DNA from: Leptidea sinapis
Lineage: Eukaryota; Arthropoda; Insecta; Lepidoptera; Pieridae
Direction: 5' to 3'
NCBI RefSeq assembly: GCF_905404315.1
Contig: NC_066296.1
Location: forward strand, 8,742,001-8,806,000
Length of the DNA: 64,000 nt
Below the pieces are notes generated by a model. That model was not told the origin of the DNA, did no database searches, and worked only from the letters and a program-made list of their open reading frames with translations. Within the stretch, counting starts at the first letter, position 1. The number at the start of each line of letters is the position of its first letter. Of this stretch, positions 42,286-53,039 are shown piece after piece. Both the position numbers and the translations under genes were made by a program.

Positions 42286-42653
42286 CACGGACTAGTAAAA
42301 AAATAAGGACTCCATGTCACCTTACATAACAGTGTAGCATTAAAACAAGCCGATTAACGTGTAAATACATAGCCCCACGCACACACTTATACTACTACAG
42401 GCCGATTAGCGGCCATTATGAGAATTGTCATCGTCTGTGACAGATCAGATTGCGTATCAATAAAATATTTTAAAAATGCCGTCGTGCTTTGTGAAATCGT
42501 GTAAAAACGATACTATATAAGTATTTGTTTCCATATATGATTATTTAAGGGAGAAAAAATTGTGAAAAACTAGTATTCCCCTCAACCTCACACACACTAG
42601 CATAACGGTGCTTCACTTGCTAATCGGAGTCCTTCTTTTTTTACTCGTCCGTG
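42286..42653 (+). mobile_element. P-element-like MITE with THAP start
   Basis: Terminal inverted repeats of 28 bp at 42286-42313 and 42626-42653 (CACGGACTAGTAAAAAAAT...) with two mismatches. The 8-bp word ATTTTAAT flanks both sides (42278-42285 and 42654-42661) as a perfect target duplication. Inside, ATG at 42476 opens MPSCFVKSCKNDT, a THAP-domain start. CA-starting ends, 8-bp duplications and a THAP domain together point to the P superfamily. Only 368 bp, so it depends on an enzyme encoded elsewhere. Confidence 0.85.
42476..42520 (+). pseudogene. THAP-domain N-terminal stub
   Basis: MPSCFVKSCKNDTI then stop at 42518. The Cys-X4-Cys pair and the Lys-Asn that follows match THAP consensus. 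The reading ends where the 209-287 relative would have its splice donor region (AGTATTTG follows in both), so this is a truncated first exon left by internal deletion. Confidence 0.65.
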
Positions 42654-42894
42654 ATTTTAATGTGAAGCAAGAAAAAAAATCCATGATCCCTGAGAAAAAA
42701 ATAATTCTCATTCTATTGAATATTTTTTAAGTTACCTTAGAGTTACATAGTGATAATCCATTTTATATATTTTTTTATCAGATTTGAATGAGATTTTCAC
42801 GGGGATTTGAGAGAACTACTTAATATTTAAAGTTATATATAAACATTGATTCTGACATTTATGACAACAAAAAATATTTGTATACAAAAATATG

Positions 42895-43300
42895 GACGTG
42901 TCATCTGGTGTAAAGTCATCACCGCCGCCAACATTCTCTTGCAACACCAGAGGAATCATAGGAGCGTTGCCGGCCTTTAAGGAAGGTGTACGCAACTTTT
43001 TTTCGAGGTACTCATGTCGAAAAACAAACCCGGAAAAAGTCCCGGAAACACCGCACAAGGAAGCTCATTCTGTGGAATGCTTTGTAGTGCTTTGTAGTAC
43101 GTGGAAGAAAGCTCTTTGAAAACCGCACTGTGGAGGAACGCCACACATCCAGATGGTGGGGATAATATCCTAACTTGTGGCGTATCTTGTGAAGGTGGAA
43201 TTAAACAGCTCTGCGGAACACTCCACGTCATAAATGCGGTAGAAGACACATCCTTGACGTCGCTACGCAACGACAAGGACTTCCTGCATACACCTTGAAG
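42895..43300 (-). mobile_element. Jockey-type LINE 3' end
   Basis: On the minus strand, RSFLPRTTK-equivalent sequence and the ending AACACCAGAGGAATCA / TTGCAAGAGAATG block match the 21737-23700 copy; lesions include an internal duplication around TTTGTAGTGCTTTGTAGT. Confidence 0.75.
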
Positions 43301-43429
43301 TAAGGAAACTAAAATTTTCTCTAGTAATGTTAATTACACAATGTAAAGTCACACAAGTCACTCACTAAAGTACATTTATCATTACATCAGATCACGCCAA
43401 TTCATTACAATGAAGAAAAGAAATAAATG

Positions 43430-43444
43430 TAGAGAGAGAGAGAG
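43430..43444. repeat. GA microsatellite
   Basis: About seven GA/AG units. Confidence 0.9.
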
Positions 43445-43661
43445 CAACCCATGACAATTCCAATAAGCTGAAACATGGGTAAGAAAATTAATTACCAGTT
43501 TAGTTGGATTTTACCATTTTATGTTTGGTTGCTTACCTATCTCTTTAACTCTGCAATGCTAATTTTGGGAAGGTGGCCATTCTTCGCCTTTTCCACATTG
43601 CACTGATAAATGGATTCCTTTCTTTAGATTATAATGAATATTTTTCGCATTTGAAACACTA

Positions 43662-43953
43662 GAAGGAGGCTCCTTTGCACAGGAAGCCGGCTAGATTATG
43701 GGTACCACAACGGCGCCTATTTCTGCCGTGAAGCAGTAATGTGTAAGCATTACAGTGTTTCGGTCTGAAGTGCGAAGGAGCTTTTGAAATTACTGGGCAA
43801 ATGAGACTTAACATCTTATGTCTCAAGGTGATGAACGCAATTGTAGAGCCGCTCAGAATTTTTGGGTCTTTCAAGAATCCTTAGCGGCACTGCATTGTAA
43901 TCGGTATGGCGTTATTACCATCAACTGAACGTCCTGCTCGTCTCGTCCCCTAT
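43662..43953 (+). mobile_element. Family A SINE-like repeat, full length
   Basis: GGAGGCTCCTTTGCACAGGA to CTGCTCGTCTCGTCCCCTAT. The typical GGGCGCCGTAGCTAG segment is mutated (GTGCGAAGGAGCTTTTG). Confidence 0.85.
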
Positions 43954-43959
43954 TTTAGT

Positions 43960-44405
43960 AACAGATCATATGGATTTGATTGCCTTTAATTATTTGCCGT
44001 AAAACCCATCTATACCTATTTGAAAAGAAAATTCTTAAATATGCTGATGAAATTTGTCAACTAGGTATAATAATGGAAGATATGAAAGCTTAAAATAGAA
44101 ACAAGGTCTAATAAAATTAATTAATCCTTGAATAATCGCAATTTATGCCTGAGCATTCAGTAAATCTCTGGGTCCCTAAATCATAATTAATTGTGTTACG
44201 TCTTTGAAGGGCAAGATGATAAATTATAATTGTGATGGATTTCATTGAATTTGACAGATCATTTGTTACAACGTAGTGTACTTGTACAATGAAATAATTT
44301 AGTTTGGAACGTGGATTGGAAAAGCTTTATTAAAATGGTACTTATGAAATAACTTATGATATCTGTATACTGAAAAATATAGTGAACAAAAATTTCCCAA
44401 TTGAC
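43960..44405. other. Unassigned spacer
   Basis: Nothing recognised. Confidence 0.4.
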
Positions 44406-44409
44406 TTTA

Positions 44410-44650
44410 CATCTTCATATAATTTAATATAATATTGACTCGGCAACTATTCTTTTTACCGACTTCAAAAAGGAGGAGGTTCTCAATTCGATTAAGTTCC
44501 TGTTTACTCACGTTGCCATATGGCAACGGCATGAGGCCACCGCGTAGTACGCTGTTATGAAGTTAGAGCACAAGACATGAATTTTTTTTATGAGATTTGT
44601 GATCAGATTTCCGTGATTTTCGTTGTTGTAGTTTGATGCAGAATGTTTGC
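44410..44650 (+). repeat. Second copy of the 41017-41255 repeat
   Basis: Same order of landmarks, including the CGTTGCCATATGGCAACG palindrome. Confidence 0.85.
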
Positions 44651-44799
44651 TCAAAATGCGCTAGAATGTGACTTGAAGTATTGCCGTGCTCTATTAATGA
44701 CGTACAGGTATTTCTGAGTCAAAAAAGATAGGTTCCACATAAGTAAATACCAACATATCATACACTAAAGCCATCTTCGAAACACGCTGCATCTTCTAA

Positions 44800-45290
44800 T
44801 AAAAGGCGTAAAAGGCATTTATTTTCTCAAAATTTATTCCTTTAGAATAATAATAACTATTCTAATAACTACTAGATACTACTACCGCTTCGGAAACAAA
44901 TGGCGCTCTGAGAGAAGAAGCAGCGCAAGAAACTCTACCAGCATACTTTTTTTGCACTCTTTTCAATAAAAATATACAATTTTGTACAGTCATTTCTATC
45001 GCTATAAAATAATCACAATCTAGTCCCAGGCTGTCCGATCATTTAGATATTCAGCAGTGAAGTAATAGGATTTACGACAGAGCCATTTTTTTTATAAAAC
45101 ATTTAAATTTATTTATAGATAATGCCTGAACAGTGGCTGGGACTTTATTATAAAAGTGTATACATTTACCCTTAAAGCTATTGTATATCTTATGAAGCCT
45201 ACTAGAATTATTTACAAGCCATCAATTATTTCTAGTGTTATAATAATGAAAATCACTATTAAGAGCAAAAAGCAAAAAGGTAATGTAACC
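44800..45290 (-). mobile_element. Family B LINE-tail repeat, long copy
   Basis: Antisense copy extending past the usual 300 bp with AATGCCTGAACAGTGGCTGG and AAAGTGTATACATTTACCC, shared with 54360-54530. The extra segment shows the family is longer than the short copies suggest. Confidence 0.8.
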
Positions 45291-45497
45291 GCTCTCCATT
45301 TACATATTGTTATAGATACAAAAAGTTACTTATGAATACCCTTGATAATTTTATTTTCTAAATAGCTTATTATATTATATGTTAAGTTTATATTATAGTA
45401 ATTGTAAATATATTGTTACCTTATACTGGCTTGTTTGTTTAATACCTATATACTGTAATCAGTTTTGGCCTTATTTTTCTACTTTATATTATAATTA

Positions 45498-45861
45498 TCT
45501 TAATATATATAAATTACGTCACACGTTGTTTGTCCGCGATGGACTCCTAAACTAATGAATGGATTTTAATGGGGATTACTTCATGGAGTGCACCTTAGTC
45601 CAACTTGAGAGATAGGATAGTTTTTATTTCTATTTGGGATCCATAGTTATTTTTATTTCAATAATTGTTTTGTATGGACATATTTTCTTTGAGAGAATTG
45701 ATTGAAGCACGATTTGACAGTTTTGCTGTGAAACAACTTCATAACAACAACAGGGATCATAATATTATGTTACGAAGTAATTATTTATTTATCTTTTGGG
45801 ATAAATAATAAAAAAAAGTCTTATTTATGATGTACAGAACAACATCTGTCGGGTCAGCTAG
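45498..45861 (+). mobile_element. Non-autonomous Helitron
   Basis: TCTTAATATATATAAATTAC at the 5' end after A; CATCTGTCGGGTCAGCTAG at the 3' end before T. 364 bp. Serves as the reference for the interrupted copy at 37422-39380. Confidence 0.85.
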
Positions 45862-46079
45862 TATTATATACAAATTGTGACGCTGTAAATTATATGAAAA
45901 TAAATAAATAAATAATGCCCGTTTCTTCACGTTAATCACGTATCGCACTTGGAAAAGCTTATTAATTTTAGAATAAAATGTACGGTTTTATGCCCCTGAT
46001 TTTGTGTTCAAAATGTGTTGGGTTTTTTACAAATACAAATTGGATTGATTGCAATGCGTTGAAATAAAATCACTACACA

Positions 46080-46262
46080 TTATAAAACAAAGTCCTCCGC
46101 CGCGTCTGTCTGTCTGTATACATCTACTTACCAAGTTTCAACAGTATATTTCTTACTATAGTTTCGGAAAAATGTGGCTGTGACATACGGACAGACAGAC
46201 AGACATGACGAATCTATTAAGGTTACGTTTTTTGCCATTTGGCTACCCTAAGAACAGGAAAT
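46080..46262. repeat. Repeat with inverted CTGTCTGT blocks
   Basis: GTCTGTCTGTCTGTATACAT (about 46104) and GGACAGACAGACAGACATGA (about 46190) are partly complementary; ATTCGTCA/GACGAATC and TTTTTTGCCATTTGGCTAC also recur, inverted, at 57365-57440. A lepidopteran repeat of unknown class. Confidence 0.55.
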
Positions 46263-47340
46263 TGTAAGATTTTTTACTAAATGCAAACACTACAAGCACA
46301 TAAGCTGAAGTAGTGAAACAAAACTGTACGCTGTTGTCCTCATGTTAAGAGGAAAAAGCTTTTAACAATCTAAGCTTTGTGTACAAGGATAATTCATAAA
46401 AGATGTTATCTTGCGTGACATGGCATAATAGCTGTAATGGTTGCAACAAGGAATGCTCATGGCGGCGTGTAACTCCAACCGTTTAATGAGCGCGCTAAAT
46501 GTACTAGTGATGTAACATGCATGTTGATTATTTATACATCTATCGAGAAAAATATTGTGATAACACAAAATAATAAATTTATGTTTCATTTACAATATTC
46601 ACAAGCTCAGCCTGAGCTTCAAAGTATTTAAAAAGAAAGACGAAAGTAATATATTATGTACTCGTAGTATGGCAGACTCTAAATTACTCTTACCAAGATT
46701 TTCAAGTATTTATGGTAAGAACAGGCTCAAGTATTTGGTTCCTAACCTTATAAATGTACTGCCCAAAAAACCTGAAATTTAAAATAAATCAATATTTTCT
46801 GTCAAAACTTAACCAATGTTTTAATTCATATAGAAATAATAAAAAAAATTTTTCACCCTCCTCGTCGTTCTTGTAGTGTTGTATTGTTTCTAAATAAAAT
46901 AATCACTCTGTATTTATATGCTTTATAGCAACAATACTTGTAGTGTTAATATTGAGGGTATTTGTAAATTATTTAGTTTGTAATGTTGTTCATAAAATTT
47001 CTTAGCACCTAAATGTTTGTGCTTTTGTTTTGTTTTTTTTTCTGAATAATTAATATTTGTATGTAGTTTTAAGTTGTTTCATTTTCCTTTTAAAATTAAT
47101 TAAGTATTAAACTTTAAATTTAAATAATATTATATGTATTTCGACGTCCTTATTGTACACGGTAAAACTCGAATGAGTTTATGTATGTACAATAATTTTG
47201 TTATCTATAATATATAATTTGTTAATAAGAAATAAATAAGTAAAAAAAAATAAGCTGTTGGTGTAATGTGGAATTTAAATTTCCACAATTGAAATATTTC
47301 TTAGTGAATAAGTATAAATAAGTCTTTATAAGTAGAAACT
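46263..47340. other. Unassigned AT-rich stretch
   Basis: No element or gene recognised. Confidence 0.4.
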
Positions 47341-47344
47341 ATTA

Positions 47345-47730
47345 ATGACAAATTCAAATTCAAATATTTTCATTCAAAATAGGATGTGACATCTCTCATT
47401 GAAAGTCAAAAACTACCACCCATTCCAAAAAGAATGCCTCAGACATGAGAAGAGCCGGCGCAACAAACTCAGCGGGCTGTTTTTTTCATGAACAAATAGG
47501 CTTACAAAGTAATATCGCACAATTTAACTTATTATTTAAAAGCCTGAAGGCGGTCGCTCCATTCCCAACCTGTGGTATCATTGAGAAAGACATTAATGTT
47601 ATAGTTATCTTTATCACACAAACATTTATTAACAACTATTTTGAATATCGTATCCTTTTGTTTTGAACATTTTATGGGATCTTGTTGTAAAAGCATCTAC
47701 ATCGCCCAACAAAGGACTTGCAAATAATTA
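47345..47730 (-). mobile_element. LINE C-terminal tail and 3' UTR (TRNKHK family)
   Basis: Antisense of the 41580-42010 reference with AAATTCAAATTCAAATATTT at its 3' terminus and TCGCTCCATTCCCAACCTGT in the coding part. Truncated before the TRNKHK motif. Confidence 0.7.
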
Positions 47731-48355
47731 ATATAAAATTGAATACTATTAATAAAAAATAAAAAACAATTTTTTACTTTATATTACCTTTTTATAATAG
47801 ATTGGACCAGAGCTGATTCTAGTAGTCTCAATAATTTATTGATTACCTGTAATACAGTTTAAATAATGGAGTAAAAACAAACAAATATTACTATGATTTT
47901 ATCCATTGTAACTTCTTCTTAAATTATTTTATTATCGATAAAAACGCGTCGCATCCTTAGCCACAAAGTACAGAATTGCTTAATAAATGTCGTGCACCGT
48001 ATTCGAGCCCAATTGGAAGATGGTGTCATCATTACGTTTATCGATTAATGTTGGACATTAGCGCTAATGTTCCATCGCTCTGTTATATATTATCGATATT
48101 AGACTATTACATCACTTTTCAATTTATATTGATAGACCACGGATATGGGAGATGGTATACGAGTATATATTATATTTATCATAATTACAACTAGAACCTA
48201 TGTATGTGTATACAAGTCATGAAAAAAATATATTTAAAATTAAAATCTTGTTTTTTAAAGAGACATTTATGGACGAAAGTGTAAATGTAGGCCTAGTAGA
48301 AGCCCACACATACGTAGATCAATCGATGATTTGTTATGGCAAAGGCTTATACAAG
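47731..48355. other. Unassigned AT-rich stretch
   Basis: Nothing supported. Confidence 0.4.
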
Positions 48356-48565
48356 CTGTTACAAAATACCCCGTAAAAATATAATTAATTATAAAAGCTC
48401 AAAATTTTGTCAACCCTAGTAACCATATCAGGGCACCCGATTATGAAACAGAGAGGCCTACGTACCTATTTTAGCTAATAATTGTCTAATTTAATAGTTT
48501 TTATATTTTTCATTCATAAATGTTTGCTAGTTACTTTGAGATTACTTTGAGAACCAAAGAAACTA
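48356..48565 (+). repeat. Dispersed repeat, inverted copy of 14632-14855
   Basis: TACAAAATACCCCGTAAAAA to GAGATTACTTTGAGAACCAA; about 210 bp. Confidence 0.65.
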
Positions 48566-48759
48566 GGTGTTTGTTAACACATCAATAGTGAAACAATTTT
48601 TCATATCGGTTCAATAGTTTCGAAGCCTATTCAATGCAAATAAAGAAACAATCGAATCTTTCATCTAATATTAGTATAGATAACTTTTATGGTGAAATAG
48701 CTCAATATCCCAATATTTTTTTTTACTAATTCAATCTAATTCCAATTGCATGTGTGGGG

Positions 48760-49135
48760 TAAGACTGATTGATAGAATTCCGAATCCGATAATACGAGCG
48801 TGCTGTGGTTTGAAAGGGGATGTTGTGACAAGGACTAAAAAAGGAATGCTGAAATGGTTTGGACACGTGGAGCGAATGAGTGAAGATATAATGACGCATC
48901 AAATATATAAGGCAAATGTGTGTGGGCAAGTCGGTCGCGGGAGAACTCATAGAAGTTCGCCGACCAAATTGGGGTCGTTTTTAGAAAAGGAAAGGTCCGG
49001 AGCACCCGCAACCGGCGAGCATGTATGAAAAGAGTAATGAATGTAGAGGAAACGCGTGAGGTTTGTAAGGATAGAAGCAAGTGGCTTTCTATTGTCTCTG
49101 CCTACCCCGACGGGAACAAGGCGTGAGTGTATGAT
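48760..49135 (+). pseudogene. RTE-like LINE C-terminal end (second type)
   Basis: MCGVRLIDRIPNPIIRACCG, then KKGMLKWFGHVERMSEDIMT and, after a frameshift near 48950, KRVMNVEETREVCKDRSKWL and SIVSAYPDGNKA, followed by a TGATGATGA tail at 49130-49140. This C-terminal pattern (LKWFGHVERM... EAREVCKDRS.W...VSAYP.G) belongs to a separate RTE-like lineage from 15475-16012. 5'-truncated. Confidence 0.78.
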
Positions 49136-49235
49136 GATGACTAATTAAATCCAACTGAACATACCTAATGTATGTTTGCGTGAAACATAAATTAATTCAT
49201 AGTGCATACAGTATCCTTGATACAAAGTTCTTACA

Positions 49236-49440
49236 ATCTAATTAATTAATCTAATTCTATTAACTCTTATTGTTATTTTTGGAGTCGGTGTCAGCCAATG
49301 TAGGTTAATATTTAAATAAAAAAAGAGTTATCAACATTGATTCAACCAGTCTAAAGTCTTGAGGTAACAAACATAAAAAAAGAACATACCGACGAATTGA
49401 GAACCTCCTCCTTTTTGAAGTCGGTTAAATATTGTGTATA
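49236..49440. mobile_element. MITE end plus inverted 'accgacttc' repeat
   Basis: CTAATTAATTAATCTAATTC and TATTGTTATTTTTGGAGTCG match the left end of the MITE at 34833. The other side at 49390-49430 is the reverse complement of the ACCGACTTCAAAAAGGAGGAG unit. The two families meet here as they nearly do at 34005-35035, so they may be parts of one larger element. Confidence 0.55.
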
Positions 49441-49815
49441 TTACAAATATTTTAATGAAGCTGCAGGCATTTTTAATTTAACGCTTTTAATCTTGAATAT
49501 GAGCTCAATAACGAATGTTATTGCTTGAAAAAGTAATCAAAAGCTATTTAATTTGATTCCAGACTCCTTAAACTGCATATACAATTCACACAAATTGGAT
49601 GTATCGATCTATTTTATCGATACATTTTTTTTTTTATATAATCCCTTATGAAATGCTCACAGAAAATCTTTATTTATTTACGGTGTGTGTGGACGATGCA
49701 GCTATTGTACTCAATAACTTTTGTTTTCTATTAATTTACATTAACTTTTTTTGACTTACTTGTGTAAGGCAGAATTATATTTTCTTTGTTGCTTTAATAC
49801 AAAAATTCCCCAAAA
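49441..49815. other. Unassigned spacer
   Basis: Nothing recognised. Confidence 0.4.
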
Positions 49816-49817
49816 TG

Positions 49818-50085
49818 ACCCCAACGGCGCCTGTATCTGTCGTGAAGCAGTAATGTGTAAACATTACTGTGTTTCGGTCTGAAGGGCGCCGTAGCTAGTG
49901 AAATTACTGAGCAAGAGAGACTTAACATCTAATGTCTCAAGTTGACGAGGGTAATTTTAGTGCCACTCAGATTTTTGGGTTTTTCATGAACGCTGACCTG
50001 CACTGCATTGTAATGGGCAGGGCGTATAAATTATCATCAGCTGAACGTCCTGCTCGGCTCGTCCCTTATTTTCATAAAAAGTAAT
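49818..50085 (+). mobile_element. Family A SINE-like repeat, 5'-truncated
   Basis: Begins at CCCCAACGGCGCCTGTATCT and ends GTCCCTTATTTTCATAAAAA. Confidence 0.8.
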
Positions 50086-50509
50086 TGTACAACCAGTAGA
50101 ATCACATAAAACTTACTATCGAAAGACTTATCTTCGACAATGTTTTGTTAGAAATCCACTTAAACTTTGGATATATTGAAATGGGGCAAGTTTCGGTCGT
50201 ATGGACTAGACAAGACAAAAGTTTTGTTGTTTAAATTGAACGAGAATAATATGTTCTGAACCTATTTACGGTTTGATTACGAAGGAGCGAATACATTTTC
50301 ATTTTGTGTCGAGGATTCTGTTTAATTTCATTTGAGAGCTTTTCACTTGAAAAGTAATCTCTTATCTTTTAACGCAAAACTTTTGGAGTGTCTCCAGTAT
50401 TTTTTATTATCTAATACTTTTTCTCTTAATTGTAACATGTTAAAAACTCCCATTTTTTCAAATTTGAAACGCGTTTATTACGTTAGAAACATCGATCAAT
50501 TCCCGCCGT
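50086..50509. other. Unassigned spacer
   Basis: Nothing recognised. Confidence 0.4.
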
Positions 50510-50630
50510 TGCACATTTTTTTGGGTGGTAGTTTTTAACAGTCAGTAAGTGATGACACAGGATGTGTCATCACTTACTGACTAAAATTTGAACTTTTGAA
50601 TAAAAATATTTGAATTTGAAATTTGAATAT
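50510..50630 (+). mobile_element. LINE 3' UTR end with internal hairpin
   Basis: GGGTGGTAGTTTTTAACAGT and TATTTGAATTTGAAATTTGA are the sense 3' end of the TRNKHK family. A perfect 20-bp inverted repeat with a 3-nt loop (50540-50559 and 50563-50582) interrupts it where the consensus has a single AATAAGTGATGTCACATCC. Confidence 0.7.
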
Positions 50631-50769
50631 AAACTAAAGGATAAAGTAAGACCACCACCTGTACGGTCAGTACTGTCAGCAGTATTTCGTCCTCAAACAA
50701 ATCAATATTTTGTGACAATTGCCGGCTTGTATATGTGCATCAGGAATTTTTGCTTTTTCTTTGATTAAT

Positions 50770-50835
50770 CCGCTTTACTACCAACCAAATGCTGGAATGA
50801 TTTACCACCACCACTCCGCAGCTTTAAGACTGTTT
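50770..50835 (+). mobile_element. Possible LINE C-terminal scrap
   Basis: LLPTKCWNDLPPPLRSFKT resembles the W.LP...R....FK motif near the C terminus of several LINE reverse transcriptases. Too short to be sure. Confidence 0.3.
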
Positions 50836-51029
50836 TTTTTTTTTTTTAATTTATTTAATCATAAATATGTTGCAAGTTTCCGGAAACATGTTTAAAAACT
50901 GATGGATAATTAATAATTATTGAGTATCGGTATGCAGCAGCTGTACAAATATAAAATTATTTAGTTGTATAAACACATAATGTCTGTCATGTTTGGGGGG
51001 GGGGTTGATGATTGATTGATTGAAGATTG

Positions 51030-51262
51030 ATTGATTGCGAAACTGAAGTGGCAGTGGGCAGGGCACATAGTTCGACGGACAGATGGCCTGTGGGGCAGTA
51101 AAGTCCTCGAATTTCGACCACGTACCGGAAGACGCAGTGTTGGTATGCCCCCCACAAGATGGACCGATGATTTGGTCAAGATCGCCGGAATACGTTGGAT
51201 GAGAGGGGAATACTTTGGGGGAGGCCTTTATCAAGCAGTGGACGTTTTCCGATGATAAAACC
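51030..51262 (+). pseudogene. RTE-type LINE C-terminal end
   Basis: IAKLKWQWAGHIVRRTDGLW, SVGMPPTRWTDDLVKIAGIR and LYQAVDVFR then stops; the same region as 15475-16012 and 4570-4815 but with the WTDDL segment intact. 5'-truncated to 230 bp. Confidence 0.8.
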
Positions 51263-51394
51263 ACTTTGTAACTTATTTCTTTTTCTGAGTTTCAGTAATA
51301 TAATATTTTCCTTCTATTGCTCATTGTGTGGATCGCGTTTTTTTATTAACATTTTAATTGATTTATTGTACTGGAGCGATTAAAAATAAAACAA

Positions 51395-52365
51395 GATTTC
51401 GAATTTATTTATTAATACGGCTTAAGTCACGTTTTACCGACTAGTTTCGGACCATCAGTGTGTTGTCGATAACGTACCGTCTGCTACTGCGGACTTGTGC
51501 TCGTAGTGCGCGGCCGGACATGAAGGGGGCCGCGGGTGGCACCGGTGGTGATTACGAGCACGGTATCACTGACACTGTGTCACAATTGGTGTCCACGGAT
51601 GCACTAAATGTACTCACAATGGCCACTATGCGATCATCGGCACTATGGGTCTTATTGCGAGATGCGTTTTGTAACATTGGATTCCAAATAGGAGGCAGAG
51701 TCCAACCCTTGTCTCTATTAAACTTAGGTCGACGGTCAATTACTATGGCTTCTAGCAGCTTGAGAGACACAAAGTTTTTATTCTGAACCAATACTTTCAC
51801 CCTATCGTACCTAAAATAATGTGACGTGTCGGAGTTTAGAGCGTGCTCTGCCACTGCCGAGGTGCTGCTCTCTAACTTACGTACACTGCGGAAGTGCTCG
51901 GTGAGTCTGGTTTTATATGTTGCGTTCCGTTACACCAATGTAGCTTTTGCCGCACTCGCATGGAATTTCGTAGACGCCAGGGCTCTCCAGAGGGCCCCGA
52001 TCCTTAGGAGATCGTAGAAGACTTCTAATCTGCGTCAGGGGGCGGAAAATTGTCCTAGTGCTATATCTACGGCGTAACAGGTGTCCAATTTGATCCGTTA
52101 CCCTTTCCATGTATGGTAGATATGCCGGGACCCGCTCCACATGCTAAGGCTGCTGTTTGATGGCAGTGTTTGCCAGTCGATAACACTGTCGCCAGTTGTA
52201 GCCATTGTCTTCAAACACGTGCTGTACGTGTGTCAATTCTGACTCAATAAATTGCAATCGCACAAACGAAGGGAGGATGAAGGACCTCCGAATGGTCCGA
52301 AACTAGTCGGTACCGACACGAATACAACGTGAGTAAAGCCGTATTAATAAATAAGTAAATAATGT
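51395..52365 (-). mobile_element. Penelope-like element with inverted terminal repeats
   Basis: Ends 51402-51455 and 52293-52355 are inverted copies: TGGTCCGAAACTAGTCGGTA and CCGTATTAATAAATAA occur in both, the right one with 14 extra bases. Between them lies a minus-strand Penelope-like coding fragment. The terminal sequences contain hammerhead-like motifs (see findings). The element lacks its reverse transcriptase. Confidence 0.75.
51500..52260 (-). pseudogene. Penelope-like C-terminal region with GIY-YIG endonuclease
   Basis: Minus-strand order: HVERVPAYLPYMERVTDQIG, RRRYSTRTIFRPLTQIRSLL, then ESPGVYEIPCECGKSYIGVT, which holds the GVY and YIG halves of the nuclease with the CxC between them. 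One extra base near 51922 shifts the frame before KTRLTEHFRSVRKLESS, TSAVAEHAL, and the family's closing LKLLEAIVIDRRPKFNRDKG and LPPIWNPML. In active elements this nuclease opens the target for primed reverse transcription. The conserved nuclease motifs are legible but the frameshift and missing polymerase make it a pseudogene. Confidence 0.85.
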
Positions 52366-52369
52366 CTCA

Positions 52370-52755
52370 CGAAAGTTTTAATAATTTAACATTTCTAATA
52401 TTATGTACATGACTATCAATATATCCATGTAATACGGCCGTAGTTACCCATCGGATCACGTCCCGTTTCTATGGGGCTAATTAGCCCCAACGTCGCCTGT
52501 TCACAGTTTGTGTACAAAGGCACCCATAATGAAGGGTGACACTAAGAAATCAACACACAATGTTTACTCTGTACGTGAGTTATTAACGATGCAACGCTCA
52601 AAGACATGATATTAGCTTCGTTACACCTAGCTGGTTGTGATCAAATTTACTACCTTCTTTAATTAATGAATTTTGTAATAGGTATTTTTATAGCGGTCTA
52701 TTTTCACATATGAGAGCATGGTAAAAAATTTAATGCTCTTAAAAATTTGATTTTG
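52370..52755. other. Unassigned spacer
   Basis: 52430-52560 is GC-richer (GGGGCTAATTAGCCCC, a 16-bp palindrome at about 52470-52485) but otherwise unrecognised. Confidence 0.4.
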
Positions 52756-52757
52756 AA

Positions 52758-53035
52758 AGAGGCTCCTTTACACAGGATGCCGGCTAGATTATGGGTACAA
52801 CAACAGCGCCTATTTCTGCCGTGAAGCAGTAATGTGTTAACATTATTGTGTTACGGTCTGAAGGGCGCTGTAGCTAGTGAAATTATGTCTCAAGGTGACG
52901 AACGCAGTTGTAGCGCCGCTCAGAATATTTGGGTTTTTCAAGAATCCTGAGCGCCACTGCATTGTAATGGGCAGGGCGCATCCATACCATCAGCTGAACG
53001 ATTTCTGGTCTTGTTCCTTATTTTCATAAAAAAAA
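52758..53035 (+). mobile_element. Family A SINE-like repeat
   Basis: GAGGCTCCTTTACACAGGAT to TTCCTTATTTTCATAAAAAA, with a deletion after GTGAAATTA. Confidence 0.85.
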
Positions 53036-53039
53036 ACTT

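Noticed and set aside
46080..46262. CTGTCTGT microsatellite
   Set aside because: The units are few and part of a larger dispersed repeat shared with 57365-57440.
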